A stretch of DNA of 64,000 nt, taken from the NCBI GenBank assembly GCA_934486755.1, contig CAKSQT010000002.1:1-64000 (forward strand). Direction: 5' to 3'. The DNA is from an uncultured Eubacteriales bacterium (GTDB lineage Bacteria > Bacillota > Clostridia > Oscillospirales > Acutalibacteraceae). Shown here piece by piece: positions 8,901-15,891 of this stretch; within the stretch, counting starts at the first letter, position 1; every line of letters begins with the position of its first letter. A program made the position numbers and the translations under genes. The notes under the pieces were generated by a model. That model was given only the letters and a program-made list of their open reading frames with translations, searched no databases and had not been told where the DNA came from.

Positions 8901-10787
8901 GAGCTGACGGTCAGCGCAGCCAATTCCTCTTGGGCGAAGACCCAGAATATCAAGATAACGCGCTCGCCGAGCGGTGCGGACGTGACTGTAAAAGCGCCGT
9001 CCGGAACGACGACAAAATTAGACAGCGCCGCTACAAACTACACCGCAAATACCAACGGCATATATACATTTACGCTGACTTATAACGGAGAGAGCATAAC
9101 GCGGCAGGCAACGGTAAGTAAGATTGACAAAATCGCGCCGACTGTCATTATAAACGACCTTCCGAACGACAGTTATACCGAACGCTTTGCGCTGACTTTT
9201 TCGGTATCCGACAGCGCTTCCGGTGTAGACACCGTTTCGGCAAAATGGGGTACAACCGACGTAAGCCCGACCTATAACGGCAACGGAACATATTCTGTCA
9301 TCTGTCCCAATGCGACAGGGACTTATAAACTCACCGTAACCGTAAAGGACAGGGCGGGCAATAGCACAAACAAAACATCAAAAAGTTATAAGGTTAACCT
9401 GACCGCACCGACCCTGACCGTGACGGAAAAAACCAAAACGAAAACGGGTGTGACCTACTCCTATACCGTCAATGCCAACGGCAATGATGATGTTTTAGTA
9501 CATCTGCCCGACGGTACTGAGACAGCCGTTCTCAGCGGCACTTTCACGCTTACAGAGGCTGGCGACTACATTGTGTCCGTCACGGACGCGGCAGGGCATT
9601 TCGTGTCCGAGGATATCAGCGTTGCTGAGAATGTAGACGGCGTGGCGCCCGACGTGCGCATTTCGGCAGACGATACTGCCGATACGGCAGGCCTAAATAT
9701 GCAGGTAGTTATCTACGAGGCAAAAGCGCTGTCCGCAGTCAAAAAAGACGGAACGGCTCTTTCGTTCACAAACAATGGCGGCGGCGAATATACCGCCTCG
9801 TTTACCGTGACAAAGGGCGGCAAATACAGCGTCACCGCGGTCGATTCCGCGGGCAATCAGGGCAAGGGCGATATTACCGTATATGCATTGCGGAATGACG
9901 GAAACACCGCGCTCAAACTTGCGGATAACGGCAAATACTGCGAGCTTCCCACACCCGTCAAGACAGGATACCGCTTTGACGGCTGGTACACGGCGGCTTC
10001 GGGCGGCACAAAGGCTGATAATGACACGGATGTAGGCAGTAATTACACCCTGTATGCGCATTGGACGCATATCGACCATTCAGGCGGCACGGCAACCTGT
10101 AAAGATAAGGCGGTATGTGCGACCTGCGGTGCGGAATACGGCGAAATTGATTCCAACAATCACGATATTGTGCATTACAGCGCCAAAGCCGCAACGTGTA
10201 CGGAAAACGGTTGGAACGCCTATGACGCCTGCTCGCGCTGTGATTATACAACCATTAAGGTAATACCCGCTCTTAATCACGACTTTGTAAACGGCGTATG
10301 GCAACACAACGAAACACAGCATTGGAAGAAATGCTCGCGCTGTGACGAAACCGATACGGCGAAGACAAACCACACCTTCGGCAAATGGGAAAACGGAAAG
10401 CGCACCTGCGGCGTTTGCGGATATGAGGAGGCAAGCACCGTTTCGGTTACTATCACTTGGAGCGCGATGGACTTTACCTACTCGGACGGCACCTGGAACG
10501 CTAAAACCCACCAATATGAAAACAGCGGTTGGAAGCCGACCCAAACAAACGGCAATTTAATCACCGTTAAAAACGACGGGGAAAGCAGTATAAACGTAAC
10601 CTGCAATTACACGCAGAAAAACACGGCGATAAGCGGCAGCTTTTCGGACGGCGGAGCATATATAAACGCGCCGTTTGCGCTTCCCTCGGGCAATCAAAAG
10701 GATTTGCTGTTGATTTTGAGCGGAAAGCCCGCCGCGGCGATGAACAAATCGGAAATCGGCGAGGTCACCGTAAAGATAGGGGGTTAA
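5961..10787 (+). CDS. 1608-residue multi-domain exported surface protein
   Basis: Start ATG 5961 follows AGAAAGGAAAACGGCAG. A membrane segment or signal (about 20-45) ends in VPMQAAAV. Reading along the protein: an unrecognised beta-rich domain (46-253); an Ig-like DUF5011-type domain (265-333); an FN3-like repeat (333-443); a Calx-beta-like repeat (444-545); a region rich in Trp/Tyr (600-765); several bacterial Ig-like repeats (766-1300); an InlB B-repeat with GYRFDGWYTAASGG (about 1310-1370); Cys-rich CxxC modules (1379-1483); and a C-terminal WS-AMDFTY domain (1494-1608) that reappears in the two small genes downstream. No LPXTG or dockerin is seen, so attachment probably depends on operon partners. 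It is first of five closely spaced genes. The role as adhesin or surface-structure backbone is inferred. Confidence 0.8.
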   Translation: MTEGRKFVDRLTAVPLKNRFLSIMLCVCIVVGLVPMQAAAVTPGSTQINEKIEGAFIKAWKNGKTSFNINGIDGSTTYQTTFMNRGYCTAVSVDGGTKRSNPSNLIDSGLRLDVDLSLYGDNYVMVQYTLTNNGAKSHDVQVGSYADVMIDRNDRAPIYAETSGGNILNMSGSPRNNYAFKLVATGCDTLWYGFYGNRFEECFTNMTDRGPSNKYKGDSALAYSWKTVVAPGETWTRCVLIGTGSLAQMNLETPTIPKPDELIPDPAISLSTGEIYLTEGDDMPDWGDYITRLVGTVSTSGAPTNTNTTGTYNVTYTAKNNNKTAKATLKVNILPRPAELSKTTYSAQTNAFALSATMNYTGGLNWTETGFVYGVVSKPTLTQNDGTVKTSSAVSSKGGKLTATVKKSSLVRGLQYYARAYAKTADGTVIYGDSSTRFGVGVPNYGTFSVINNNNNTFTISRDKSDGAQTVYYRTVNGSAVGGTHFKHAYGKLAFADGEKSKTVTVTEYAVYTQYSNLAVTAYSNADRTYQLEIYRVDGGATVGTRRATRTMKKNSSYTINRNTYSTEISYVNVAKTASGKNGKQIADATGDQGSKKSNVNFITSRFGTNYSTSTKLSDYYSGNLLTYLEKTCGSWLYRYEMYAYEQEDGWEHAYIGTEPVQDTFYDVGTNGDAVKNLAGQLWACTFQQGKGDNQNLYKFPTTESGGRENSRKPYSWAGVGYQKKNSTFYVKPNKDQSCYLYFSATGSDSDIWWINGLTSYALPYDTEGPYAIAMAPMAGGTYLAGDSITIALVFNEIVDKTNSSLSSSCTIETSWGKFSYVGGEDTNVLYFKGTVPEGTSKTITLNRVTCYDKIKDMSGNNSMYLLYDSSGSVKTTITRGTATAPTVNVETPTNSSGTLTSTITAKYAAKLEYAWGTSSAVPTYGWTTASSTKSVSVKTVRAAGTYYLHARATNSDGIVETAYKSVTVPSSGTGAQITPELTVSAANSSWAKTQNIKITRSPSGADVTVKAPSGTTTKLDSAATNYTANTNGIYTFTLTYNGESITRQATVSKIDKIAPTVIINDLPNDSYTERFALTFSVSDSASGVDTVSAKWGTTDVSPTYNGNGTYSVICPNATGTYKLTVTVKDRAGNSTNKTSKSYKVNLTAPTLTVTEKTKTKTGVTYSYTVNANGNDDVLVHLPDGTETAVLSGTFTLTEAGDYIVSVTDAAGHFVSEDISVAENVDGVAPDVRISADDTADTAGLNMQVVIYEAKALSAVKKDGTALSFTNNGGGEYTASFTVTKGGKYSVTAVDSAGNQGKGDITVYALRNDGNTALKLADNGKYCELPTPVKTGYRFDGWYTAASGGTKADNDTDVGSNYTLYAHWTHIDHSGGTATCKDKAVCATCGAEYGEIDSNNHDIVHYSAKAATCTENGWNAYDACSRCDYTTIKVIPALNHDFVNGVWQHNETQHWKKCSRCDETDTAKTNHTFGKWENGKRTCGVCGYEEASTVSVTITWSAMDFTYSDGTWNAKTHQYENSGWKPTQTNGNLITVKNDGESSINVTCNYTQKNTAISGSFSDGGAYINAPFALPSGNQKDLLLILSGKPAAAMNKSEIGEVTVKIGG

Positions 10788-10791
10788 AAAA

Positions 10792-11325
10792 TTGGAAGCA
10801 AAAGAAAACAAACGCAAACTGTCGGTAATATTGCTGTTGATTTTATTACTGATAACGGTAACGGCGGTCGGGATAAGCATTTGGGCGATACGCTCACGCG
10901 AAAGTACCCCCGTGTTAGCGCCCGATTACGCTCCGCAGGCTGAGGAAAACGCCGAACCGATAGACGACGGCACGGACGAAAAGCTCTCACAGCCAGAGGG
11001 CGGCGGCGCCGTCAGCCTTACCTATGCCAAGGACGTAAACATAAGCCTTTCAAAAAAATCGGCAACGCTCTTGTTTGAAAACCCCTCAAAATCCAATCAG
11101 GATATGGTTATTCAGCTTGTGATCGACGACGTTGTTATCCTGCAATCGGGCAAGCTGATGCCAGGCAACAGGGTCACCGAGTTAAATCTTTTAAAGGGCA
11201 CCGAAAAACAGCTCTCCGCGGGCGGTTACGACGGTAAATTTGTTATCCTTTATTATGACGCCGCGAGCGGCGAAAAAGCTATGGTCAATACTGAAATCCC
11301 CGTCAACATAACAGTGGCGGATTAG
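10792..11325 (+). CDS. membrane-anchored extracellular protein of the surface operon
   Basis: TTG start 4 nt after the preceding stop, with AGGGGG overlapping the end of that gene. The product has 177 residues: a short basic N-terminus, one hydrophobic helix (about 11-32), an acidic Pro/Glu linker (35-70) and a beta domain (75-177). In that domain NPSKSNQDMVIQLVIDD, LMPGNRVTELNL and LSAGGYDGKFVILYYD suggest an Ig-like fold. Similar short anchored proteins accompany secreted adhesin operons in Firmicutes, but no function is known to me. It probably tethers or presents the large protein outside the membrane. Confidence 0.75.
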   Translation: MEAKENKRKLSVILLLILLLITVTAVGISIWAIRSRESTPVLAPDYAPQAEENAEPIDDGTDEKLSQPEGGGAVSLTYAKDVNISLSKKSATLLFENPSKSNQDMVIQLVIDDVVILQSGKLMPGNRVTELNLLKGTEKQLSAGGYDGKFVILYYDAASGEKAMVNTEIPVNITVAD

Positions 11326-11365
11326 ATACACTTATTAAATACGCAGCAGGAAAGGATTTTTAACT

Positions 11366-11893
11366 ATGAAAACAATCAAAAGAACAATTTTTGCCGTTCT
11401 CGCGGTGATGACGGCGGTTGCCTCGGCTGTATCCGTTTCGGCGGAGACCGTTACGGGCAACAATCAAAAACGCGACATTGACGTCAAAGCGAAGTATTCA
11501 GACGGTGCCGCAACACCCGAGGTTTACAGCGTTGATGTTGTTTGGGGCGAAATGGAATTCACCTATTCCGCTTCGGGCACCAGGGTTTGGAACCCCGCTA
11601 CCCACAAATACGACGACAATATCACAACGGGTTGGACTGCAAAAGGTAATACCGTTACCGTAACCAATCACTCCAACAAGGCGGTAGACGCAAAATTTGA
11701 CTATACAAAGGCGGCTGGATTTGACGGTGTGAACGGCGGTTTCGACGTTTCTTCCAAAACCCTTGCCGCGGGTGTTGAAAACGATTATGTCGGAGCGGAC
11801 CATGTCAGCACCGCGCTTACGCTTAACGGCTCGCTGCCGAGCAATGTCAACGACTTTGTAACGGTTGGCTCGGTCACCGTATCAATCAACTGA
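11366..11893 (+). CDS. secreted WG-x-MEFTY domain protein 1
   Basis: Secreted protein of 175 residues with a clear signal peptide (1-26, cleavage after SVSA) and ribosome site AGGAAAGGA. The mature part starts with KRDIDVKAKY, then a single domain (about 55-175) with VVWGEMEFTY, WNPATHKYDD, TVTVTNHSNKAV and the ending VGSVTVSIN. The same landmarks occur in the next gene and at the C-terminus of the 1608-residue protein. The domain has no Cys and reads as all-beta. Tandem small secreted homologues beside a large protein with the same domain suggest subunits that assemble by a shared interface. The family is not recognised. Confidence 0.75.
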   Translation: MKTIKRTIFAVLAVMTAVASAVSVSAETVTGNNQKRDIDVKAKYSDGAATPEVYSVDVVWGEMEFTYSASGTRVWNPATHKYDDNITTGWTAKGNTVTVTNHSNKAVDAKFDYTKAAGFDGVNGGFDVSSKTLAAGVENDYVGADHVSTALTLNGSLPSNVNDFVTVGSVTVSIN

Positions 11894-11923
11894 TATATCT
11901 ATATCTGAAAGGAATTAAGACTT

Positions 11924-12448
11924 ATGAAAAAGATATTTGCAATTATTCTGTCTGCCGCACTTGTTTTCGCAACGGCGGTCTGCACATCTGCCGCAACCGT
12001 AAACGAGGAAAACGGAACTGATTCCGCTACGGTTAAAGGAACCTATGCTGCTGGCAGTGCATCGTCAGAGGTTCTCAGCGTTGATATTACTTGGGGAAGT
12101 ATGGAATTTACCTACACAGGCGCGTCGCAGGGTACTTGGGATCCAAAAACCCACAGCTATACAGGCATAACAACCGCTGGTTGGAGCTGTGAATCGGGCG
12201 CAAACGTAATAAAGGTGACAAACCATTCAAACGTAGGCATAACTGCTTCTATGAATTACGCCTCCGAAACAGCTTACAGCGATATCAACGGAGAATTTTC
12301 AAAGAACTCGGTAACCCTCGCCAGCGCGGTCGACTCCGATTATGAAAATGCTCCGACGGACAGTGCCGAACTCACGCTTAAAGGTGAGCTTACCAATAAA
12401 AACGCTTCAAACGAAAACATCGGCACGGTTACCGTGCAGCTCGGCTGA
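11924..12448 (+). CDS. secreted WG-x-MEFTY domain protein 2
   Basis: Secreted protein of 174 residues, paralogue of the preceding gene. The signal peptide spans about 1-24 (cleavage near TSAATV), and GAAAGGAATTAAGACTT lies before ATG 11924. The conserved landmarks are ITWGSMEFTY, TWDPKTHSY, VIKVTNHSNVGI, INGEFSKNSVTLAS and the final IGTVTVQL. Only 30 nt separate it from gene 1, so both are on one transcript. Divergence between the two copies is considerable outside the landmarks, which argues for distinct roles such as shaft and tip rather than a recent duplication. Confidence 0.75.
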   Translation: MKKIFAIILSAALVFATAVCTSAATVNEENGTDSATVKGTYAAGSASSEVLSVDITWGSMEFTYTGASQGTWDPKTHSYTGITTAGWSCESGANVIKVTNHSNVGITASMNYASETAYSDINGEFSKNSVTLASAVDSDYENAPTDSAELTLKGELTNKNASNENIGTVTVQLG

Positions 12449-12460
12449 TTAAATTGAGCT

Positions 12461-13153
12461 ATGAGAAAAAACATCAAAAGGATCGCGGTCGTTCTCGCCG
12501 CGGCGGTGTTGGCGGTGCTTTGCTCCGTTAGGGGCTTTGCCACAGACGGCAGTTCCCACAGCGAACGGAATATTAACGTAACCGCAAAATCGGTCTACAA
12601 TATAGCCGAGGGCTGTTATGACGCCGAGGAGGACGGCGGCAATTATACCGTTAAATTGCCCGATAACACCGAGATAGAGGTAAAACCGAAATCGCCTGAT
12701 CCCGTCTACCGTCTTGTAATCCACCCGATAACCGAAAAGGACGGGGAAGCGTATAGGTGGCTTTCACGTAGTATCTCAAATCTCGGCAGCGGAATTTTGT
12801 TCTATGACATTTATTTTGTAGACGAATACGGAACACGCGTTGATATTAATACCGAATCGGACGTCAGCATCATTCTGCCCGAGAACTACGGCTTGCTGAA
12901 AATAGCCTCCGTTTCGGCGGACGGAACGGTGTTGCACCTTAATTCAAACGCCGTAAAAAACAGATTGTCTTTCACCATAAACCAAGGCGGATACTATGCC
13001 GTTGCGGTGCCGACAGCGAGCGGATATAACAATTCCCCTAAAACGGGGTATACGGACAATTCGGGTCTGTGGCTCACTCTATTATTCGCATCGGAGAGCT
13101 GTCTCGTGTTCGGTATAATTCTGCGTTGCAGAAAAAATATGAATAAATTTTGA
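12461..13153 (+). CDS. sortase-anchored surface protein (SPKTG)
   Basis: Protein of 230 residues ending the operon. The signal peptide spans about 1-27, followed by SERNINVTAK, which echoes the mature N-terminus of gene 1, then a beta domain (about 45-185). The C-terminus is a cell-wall sorting signal: NSPKTG, then a hydrophobic stretch and the basic tail RCRKNMNKF. SPKTG-type signals are common in Clostridia and differ from LPXTG at the first position. It follows the previous stop by 12 nt with only a weak ribosome site, so translational coupling is likely. It may be the wall anchor for the other secreted products. No sortase gene is in the window. Confidence 0.8.
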   Translation: MRKNIKRIAVVLAAAVLAVLCSVRGFATDGSSHSERNINVTAKSVYNIAEGCYDAEEDGGNYTVKLPDNTEIEVKPKSPDPVYRLVIHPITEKDGEAYRWLSRSISNLGSGILFYDIYFVDEYGTRVDINTESDVSIILPENYGLLKIASVSADGTVLHLNSNAVKNRLSFTINQGGYYAVAVPTASGYNNSPKTGYTDNSGLWLTLLFASESCLVFGIILRCRKNMNKF

Positions 13154-13161
13154 ATTTTCTC

Positions 13162-13189
13162 TTGACTTTTTTGAAATACGGTGTAAAAT
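13162..13189 (+). promoter_or_regulatory. sigma-A type promoter
   Basis: TTGACT (13162-13167), 16-bp spacer, TAAAAT (13184-13189), directly after the surface operon. Initiation near 13196 would run into the terminator at about 13275, or on to the permease genes. Confidence 0.55.
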
Positions 13190-13243
13190 AGACTTATCTC
13201 ATTTCGACAAGGTTCGATAAAATATTCTATTTTGCTATTAAAG

Positions 13244-13277
13244 CGGCAGGGTAATAATCCTGTCGTTTTATTTTTAT
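13244..13277 (+). terminator. intrinsic terminator
   Basis: CGGCAGG pairs with CCTGTCG across an 8-nt loop and is followed by TTTTATTTTT. It may end the surface operon or a short transcript from the promoter 55 bp upstream. Confidence 0.6.
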
Positions 13278-13535
13278 ATAATAGTTTGTTTTTTCGGCGA
13301 CAGGTGCGCTGAAAAAACACCTTATAGGCGAAAAACCGCAGAATTTGCGGTTTTTCAAGGGCACGGGGGTGGTATTGGCGGGGATAGAGTGCAGTCAAAA
13401 TCTTTGATTTTGCGAACGGTTTTCCCGCCAAAAGAGCAGTGGCGTTGTCACTGCTCGCAGTCCTGTCGTTTTATTTTTTTGTTTGGTATTTTATTCTGGG
13501 TTATCGGGGAATATAGTTTTAGGTGATAAGGCATA
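13278..13535. other. structured non-coding spacer
   Basis: No gene seen. It holds three further hairpins: 13330-13356 (11-bp stem, AAAAACCGCA/TGCGGTTTTT, terminator in either direction), 13396-13412 (CAAAATC/GATTTTG) and 13435-13455 (AGCAGTG/CACTGCT). The 17-mer CCTGTCGTTTTATTTTT of the upstream terminator recurs at about 13462-13478. It is possibly a leader for the permease genes. Confidence 0.5.
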
Positions 13536-13904
13536 ATGAAAAAAATATTCTCCAAAAAAAATTTAACAACAGCGGAGTCGGGGCTTTTGATAGGCGGTAT
13601 AAACGGTCTGCTCGGCGCGGGCGGCGGTATGATAGCCGTGCCTATGCTTAAAAAAGCAGGACTTGAACAAAAGGAAGCGCACGCAAACGCCGTTGCGGTC
13701 ATACTTCCTATATCGGTGTTAAGCGCGGTGCTTTATATAATAAAAGGATATGTCGGCATACCCGATGCGCTGCCCTATGTCCCGACGGGGATTATCGGGT
13801 CGGTCTTGGGTACGATGATACTCAAAAAAATCTCTCCCGTCTGGCTTAAACGCATTTTCGGCGCGTTTATGGTCTATGCAGGCGTTCGCCTGCTTTTAAA
13901 GTGA
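13536..13904 (+). CDS. TauE/SafE-type permease, N-terminal half protein
   Basis: Integral membrane protein of 122 residues with four hydrophobic segments. It resembles the first half of TauE/SafE sulfite/anion exporters, with the signature GLLIGGINGLLGAGGGMIAVPML. Full-length members have about 250 residues and eight helices built from two inverted halves. Here the halves are separate genes overlapping by 4 nt. The pair probably forms a heterodimeric exporter of sulfite, sulfonate or related anions; the substrate cannot be told. Confidence 0.8.
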   Translation: MKKIFSKKNLTTAESGLLIGGINGLLGAGGGMIAVPMLKKAGLEQKEAHANAVAVILPISVLSAVLYIIKGYVGIPDALPYVPTGIIGSVLGTMILKKISPVWLKRIFGAFMVYAGVRLLLK

Positions 13905-14287
13905 ATATCGCCGCCCTTTTAGCAGGGCTTTTTTCGGGAATAATCGGCGCAATGGGTCTCGGCGGCGGCGCTGTTCTTGTTATCTATCTCGCCGTCTTCA
14001 CAAGCACCGACCAATTGACCGCGCAGGGGATAAATCTGCTGTTTTTTATACCGATAGGTCTGCTCGCGGTGATAATATACGCCTGCAAAAAGAAAATAAA
14101 GTGGAAAATCACCGTTCCTGCGGCGCTGTTTGGGCTTCTCGGCTCGGCAGGCGGACTTATGCTTACCGATATGCTCGGCGGTAAAATTACCGCAAAAATA
14201 TTCGGCGGACTGTTGGTTTTGCTCGGAATATCGGAAATATTTTGGGGATCTAAGAACAAAAGTGTTGATAAGTCGTCGCCGAAATGA
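13901..14287 (+). CDS. TauE/SafE-type permease, C-terminal half protein
   Basis: GTG start within the GTGA overlap with the preceding gene. The product has 128 residues and four hydrophobic segments, with the second copy of the family signature GLFSGIIGAMGLGGGAVLVIYL. Neither half shows frameshift debris at the junction, and each has a proper start, so this looks like a genuine split rather than a broken gene. Translational coupling would give equal amounts of both halves. Confidence 0.8.
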   Translation: MNIAALLAGLFSGIIGAMGLGGGAVLVIYLAVFTSTDQLTAQGINLLFFIPIGLLAVIIYACKKKIKWKITVPAALFGLLGSAGGLMLTDMLGGKITAKIFGGLLVLLGISEIFWGSKNKSVDKSSPK

Positions 14288-14298
14288 TATACTGTAAT

Positions 14299-14312
14299 CG
14301 AATAAATGTTCG
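14299..14312. promoter_or_regulatory. LexA (SOS) box
   Basis: CGAATAAATGTTCG matches the Gram-positive box CGAACnnnnGTTCG with one change. It lies 15 bp before the lexA start, as expected for autoregulation. Confidence 0.75.
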
Positions 14313-14326
14313 ATTGGAGAAAGCGT

Positions 14327-14914
14327 ATGTCAAAAACTCCGCTTACGGAAAAACAGCTTTCCGTTTACAATTTTCTTTTAAAACAAATGTCGTCGGGTTT
14401 TCCGCCGACGGTGCGTGAAATATGCGCCGCCACGGGGATAAAATCCACCTCCACCGTTCACGCGATATTAGGCGCGCTTGAAAACGGCGGATACATAGTG
14501 AGGGACGCAAAGTACTCCCGCGCGATACGGCTTGAAAACGAATACGATTCGTCAATGGTTCCGCTTGTGGGGCGTATTACGGCGGGTCAGCCGATACTTG
14601 CTGTTGAGCAGATAGAGGATTACATTCCTTACCCCGCAAGGGACTCCGAGGGACTATTCGCTCTGCGTGTTGTCGGGTGGAGTATGCGCGACGCAGGTAT
14701 TTTTGACGGGGATATTATAGTCGCCGACAAAAATCAGCGCTGTCACAGCGGCGATATTGTCGTTGGAATGGACGGGGACGAGGCTACCGTAAAACGCCTG
14801 CTTATTAAGGACGGCGAGATAATTTTTATGCCCGAAAACCCCGATTTTTCACCCATTTACCCCGAAAACCCCGCCGTTCTCGGCAGGGTGGTCGGAAGTT
14901 ACAGAAAGTATTAG
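14327..14914 (+). CDS. lexA: LexA repressor
   Basis: SOS repressor of 195 residues. Its winged HTH (about 1-65) contains [20 protein letters not shown]. Its S24 autoprotease domain has the Ala-Gly cleavage site in GRITAGQP, the nucleophile Ser in [15 protein letters not shown] and the general-base Lys in [11 protein letters not shown] 14327 is chosen over an upstream in-frame ATG because TTGGAGAAAGCGT is a good ribosome site and the upstream ATG lies in the SOS box. RecA-stimulated cleavage would relieve repression. It is followed 7 nt later by rnhA. Confidence 0.95.
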   Translation: MSKTPLTEKQLSVYNFLLKQMSSGFPPTVREICAATGIKSTSTVHAILGALENGGYIVRDAKYSRAIRLENEYDSSMVPLVGRITAGQPILAVEQIEDYIPYPARDSEGLFALRVVGWSMRDAGIFDGDIIVADKNQRCHSGDIVVGMDGDEATVKRLLIKDGEIIFMPENPDFSPIYPENPAVLGRVVGSYRKY

Positions 14915-14921
14915 GAAGATT

Positions 14922-15371
14922 ATGCTGAAATATATAGAAATTTTTACAGACGGCGCCTGTTCGGGCAATCCGGGACCCGGCGGTTGGGGTGTTGTCCTGC
15001 GCTACGGCAACAGGGAAAAGGAGCTGTCGGGCGGTGAGGCTATGACCACCAACAACCGTATGGAGCTTACCGCCGCGATAATGGGTCTTTCCGCTTTGAA
15101 GGAGCCTTGTGCGGTAAAGCTGGTGACCGACTCAAAGTATGTTGCCGAGGCTATTGATAAAGGCTGGGCGCGTTCTTGGCAGAAAAACGGCTGGAAAAAG
15201 GCGGATAAAAAGCCCGCGCTCAATTCTGATCTGTGGCAAAGGCTGTTGGAATTGCTTGATGTTCATACCGTTAATATCGAATGGGTCAAGGGTCACGCGG
15301 GGCACCCCGAAAACGAACGCTGCGACAAATTGGCTGTGGCGTATTATAAAGCATTGCAGGCAGGTAATTAA
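14922..15371 (+). CDS. rnhA: ribonuclease HI
   Basis: Cytoplasmic endonuclease that removes RNA from RNA-DNA hybrids. Length 149 is typical. All four catalytic acids are present: Asp in [11 protein letters not shown], Glu in NRMELTAAI, Asp in VTDSKYV and Asp in NERCDKLA. The basic handle region [18 protein letters not shown] is also present, as in the E. coli enzyme. It is in line with lexA and overlaps the leader of the next gene. Confidence 0.96.
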   Translation: MLKYIEIFTDGACSGNPGPGGWGVVLRYGNREKELSGGEAMTTNNRMELTAAIMGLSALKEPCAVKLVTDSKYVAEAIDKGWARSWQKNGWKKADKKPALNSDLWQRLLELLDVHTVNIEWVKGHAGHPENERCDKLAVAYYKALQAGN

Positions 15372-15372
15372 A

Positions 15373-15891
15373 TTGAAAAACTCAAAAATAAACTACATAG
15401 TCACAAGCGCTCTCATAGCCGCCATATATGCGAGACTTACATATTTATGCGGTGTTTTCGGCTTGGCGTACGGTCCGATACAGTTAAGGCTTTCAGAGGT
15501 GCTTACGGTGTTGCCCGTATTCACCTCCGCCGCCATTCCAGGGCTTACGATAGGCTGTCTCATCGCCAATTTAGGGTCCTTTAACGCTCTTGATATGATA
15601 TTCGGCACCGCCGCCACGCTTATAGCGGCTCTGCTTTGCCGCGCATTCAGGAATATAAAATTCAAGGGTCTGCCCCTGCTTTCAATTCTTCCCGCGGTTG
15701 TCGTAAACGCGGTTGTAATAGGATTTGAAATATCTTGGTTCTTCCTGCCCGAGGGGCTTACGCTTTGGGGCTTTCTTGTTTCGGGCGCAGAGGTGGGTCT
15801 CGGCGAGCTAATAGTCTGCTACGCCTTCGGAATACCCTTTTATTTGGCGGTTGAAAAGCATAATATATTCAGTTTGGGTGAGAAAAAATGA
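15373..15891 (+). CDS. queT: QueT-type ECF transporter substrate-binding subunit
   Basis: Membrane S-component of 172 residues with about five to six helices. Motifs ARLTYLCGVFGLAYGPIQ, LRLSEVLTVLPVF and GCLIANLGS are characteristic of QueT, which imports queuosine precursors (preQ0/preQ1) for tRNA modification with a shared ECF module. TTG 15373 is used as start, with GGCAGG overlapping the rnhA end. No preQ1 riboswitch was recognised ahead of it. The ATPase and T-components are not in the window, as is usual for group II ECF systems. Confidence 0.82.
   Translation: MKNSKINYIVTSALIAAIYARLTYLCGVFGLAYGPIQLRLSEVLTVLPVFTSAAIPGLTIGCLIANLGSFNALDMIFGTAATLIAALLCRAFRNIKFKGLPLLSILPAVVVNAVVIGFEISWFFLPEGLTLWGFLVSGAEVGLGELIVCYAFGIPFYLAVEKHNIFSLGEKK

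Noticed and set aside
15300..15373. preQ1 riboswitch ahead of queT
   Set aside because: The gene starts within 2 nt of the rnhA stop, leaving no untranslated leader, and no preQ1 pseudoknot pattern was seen.
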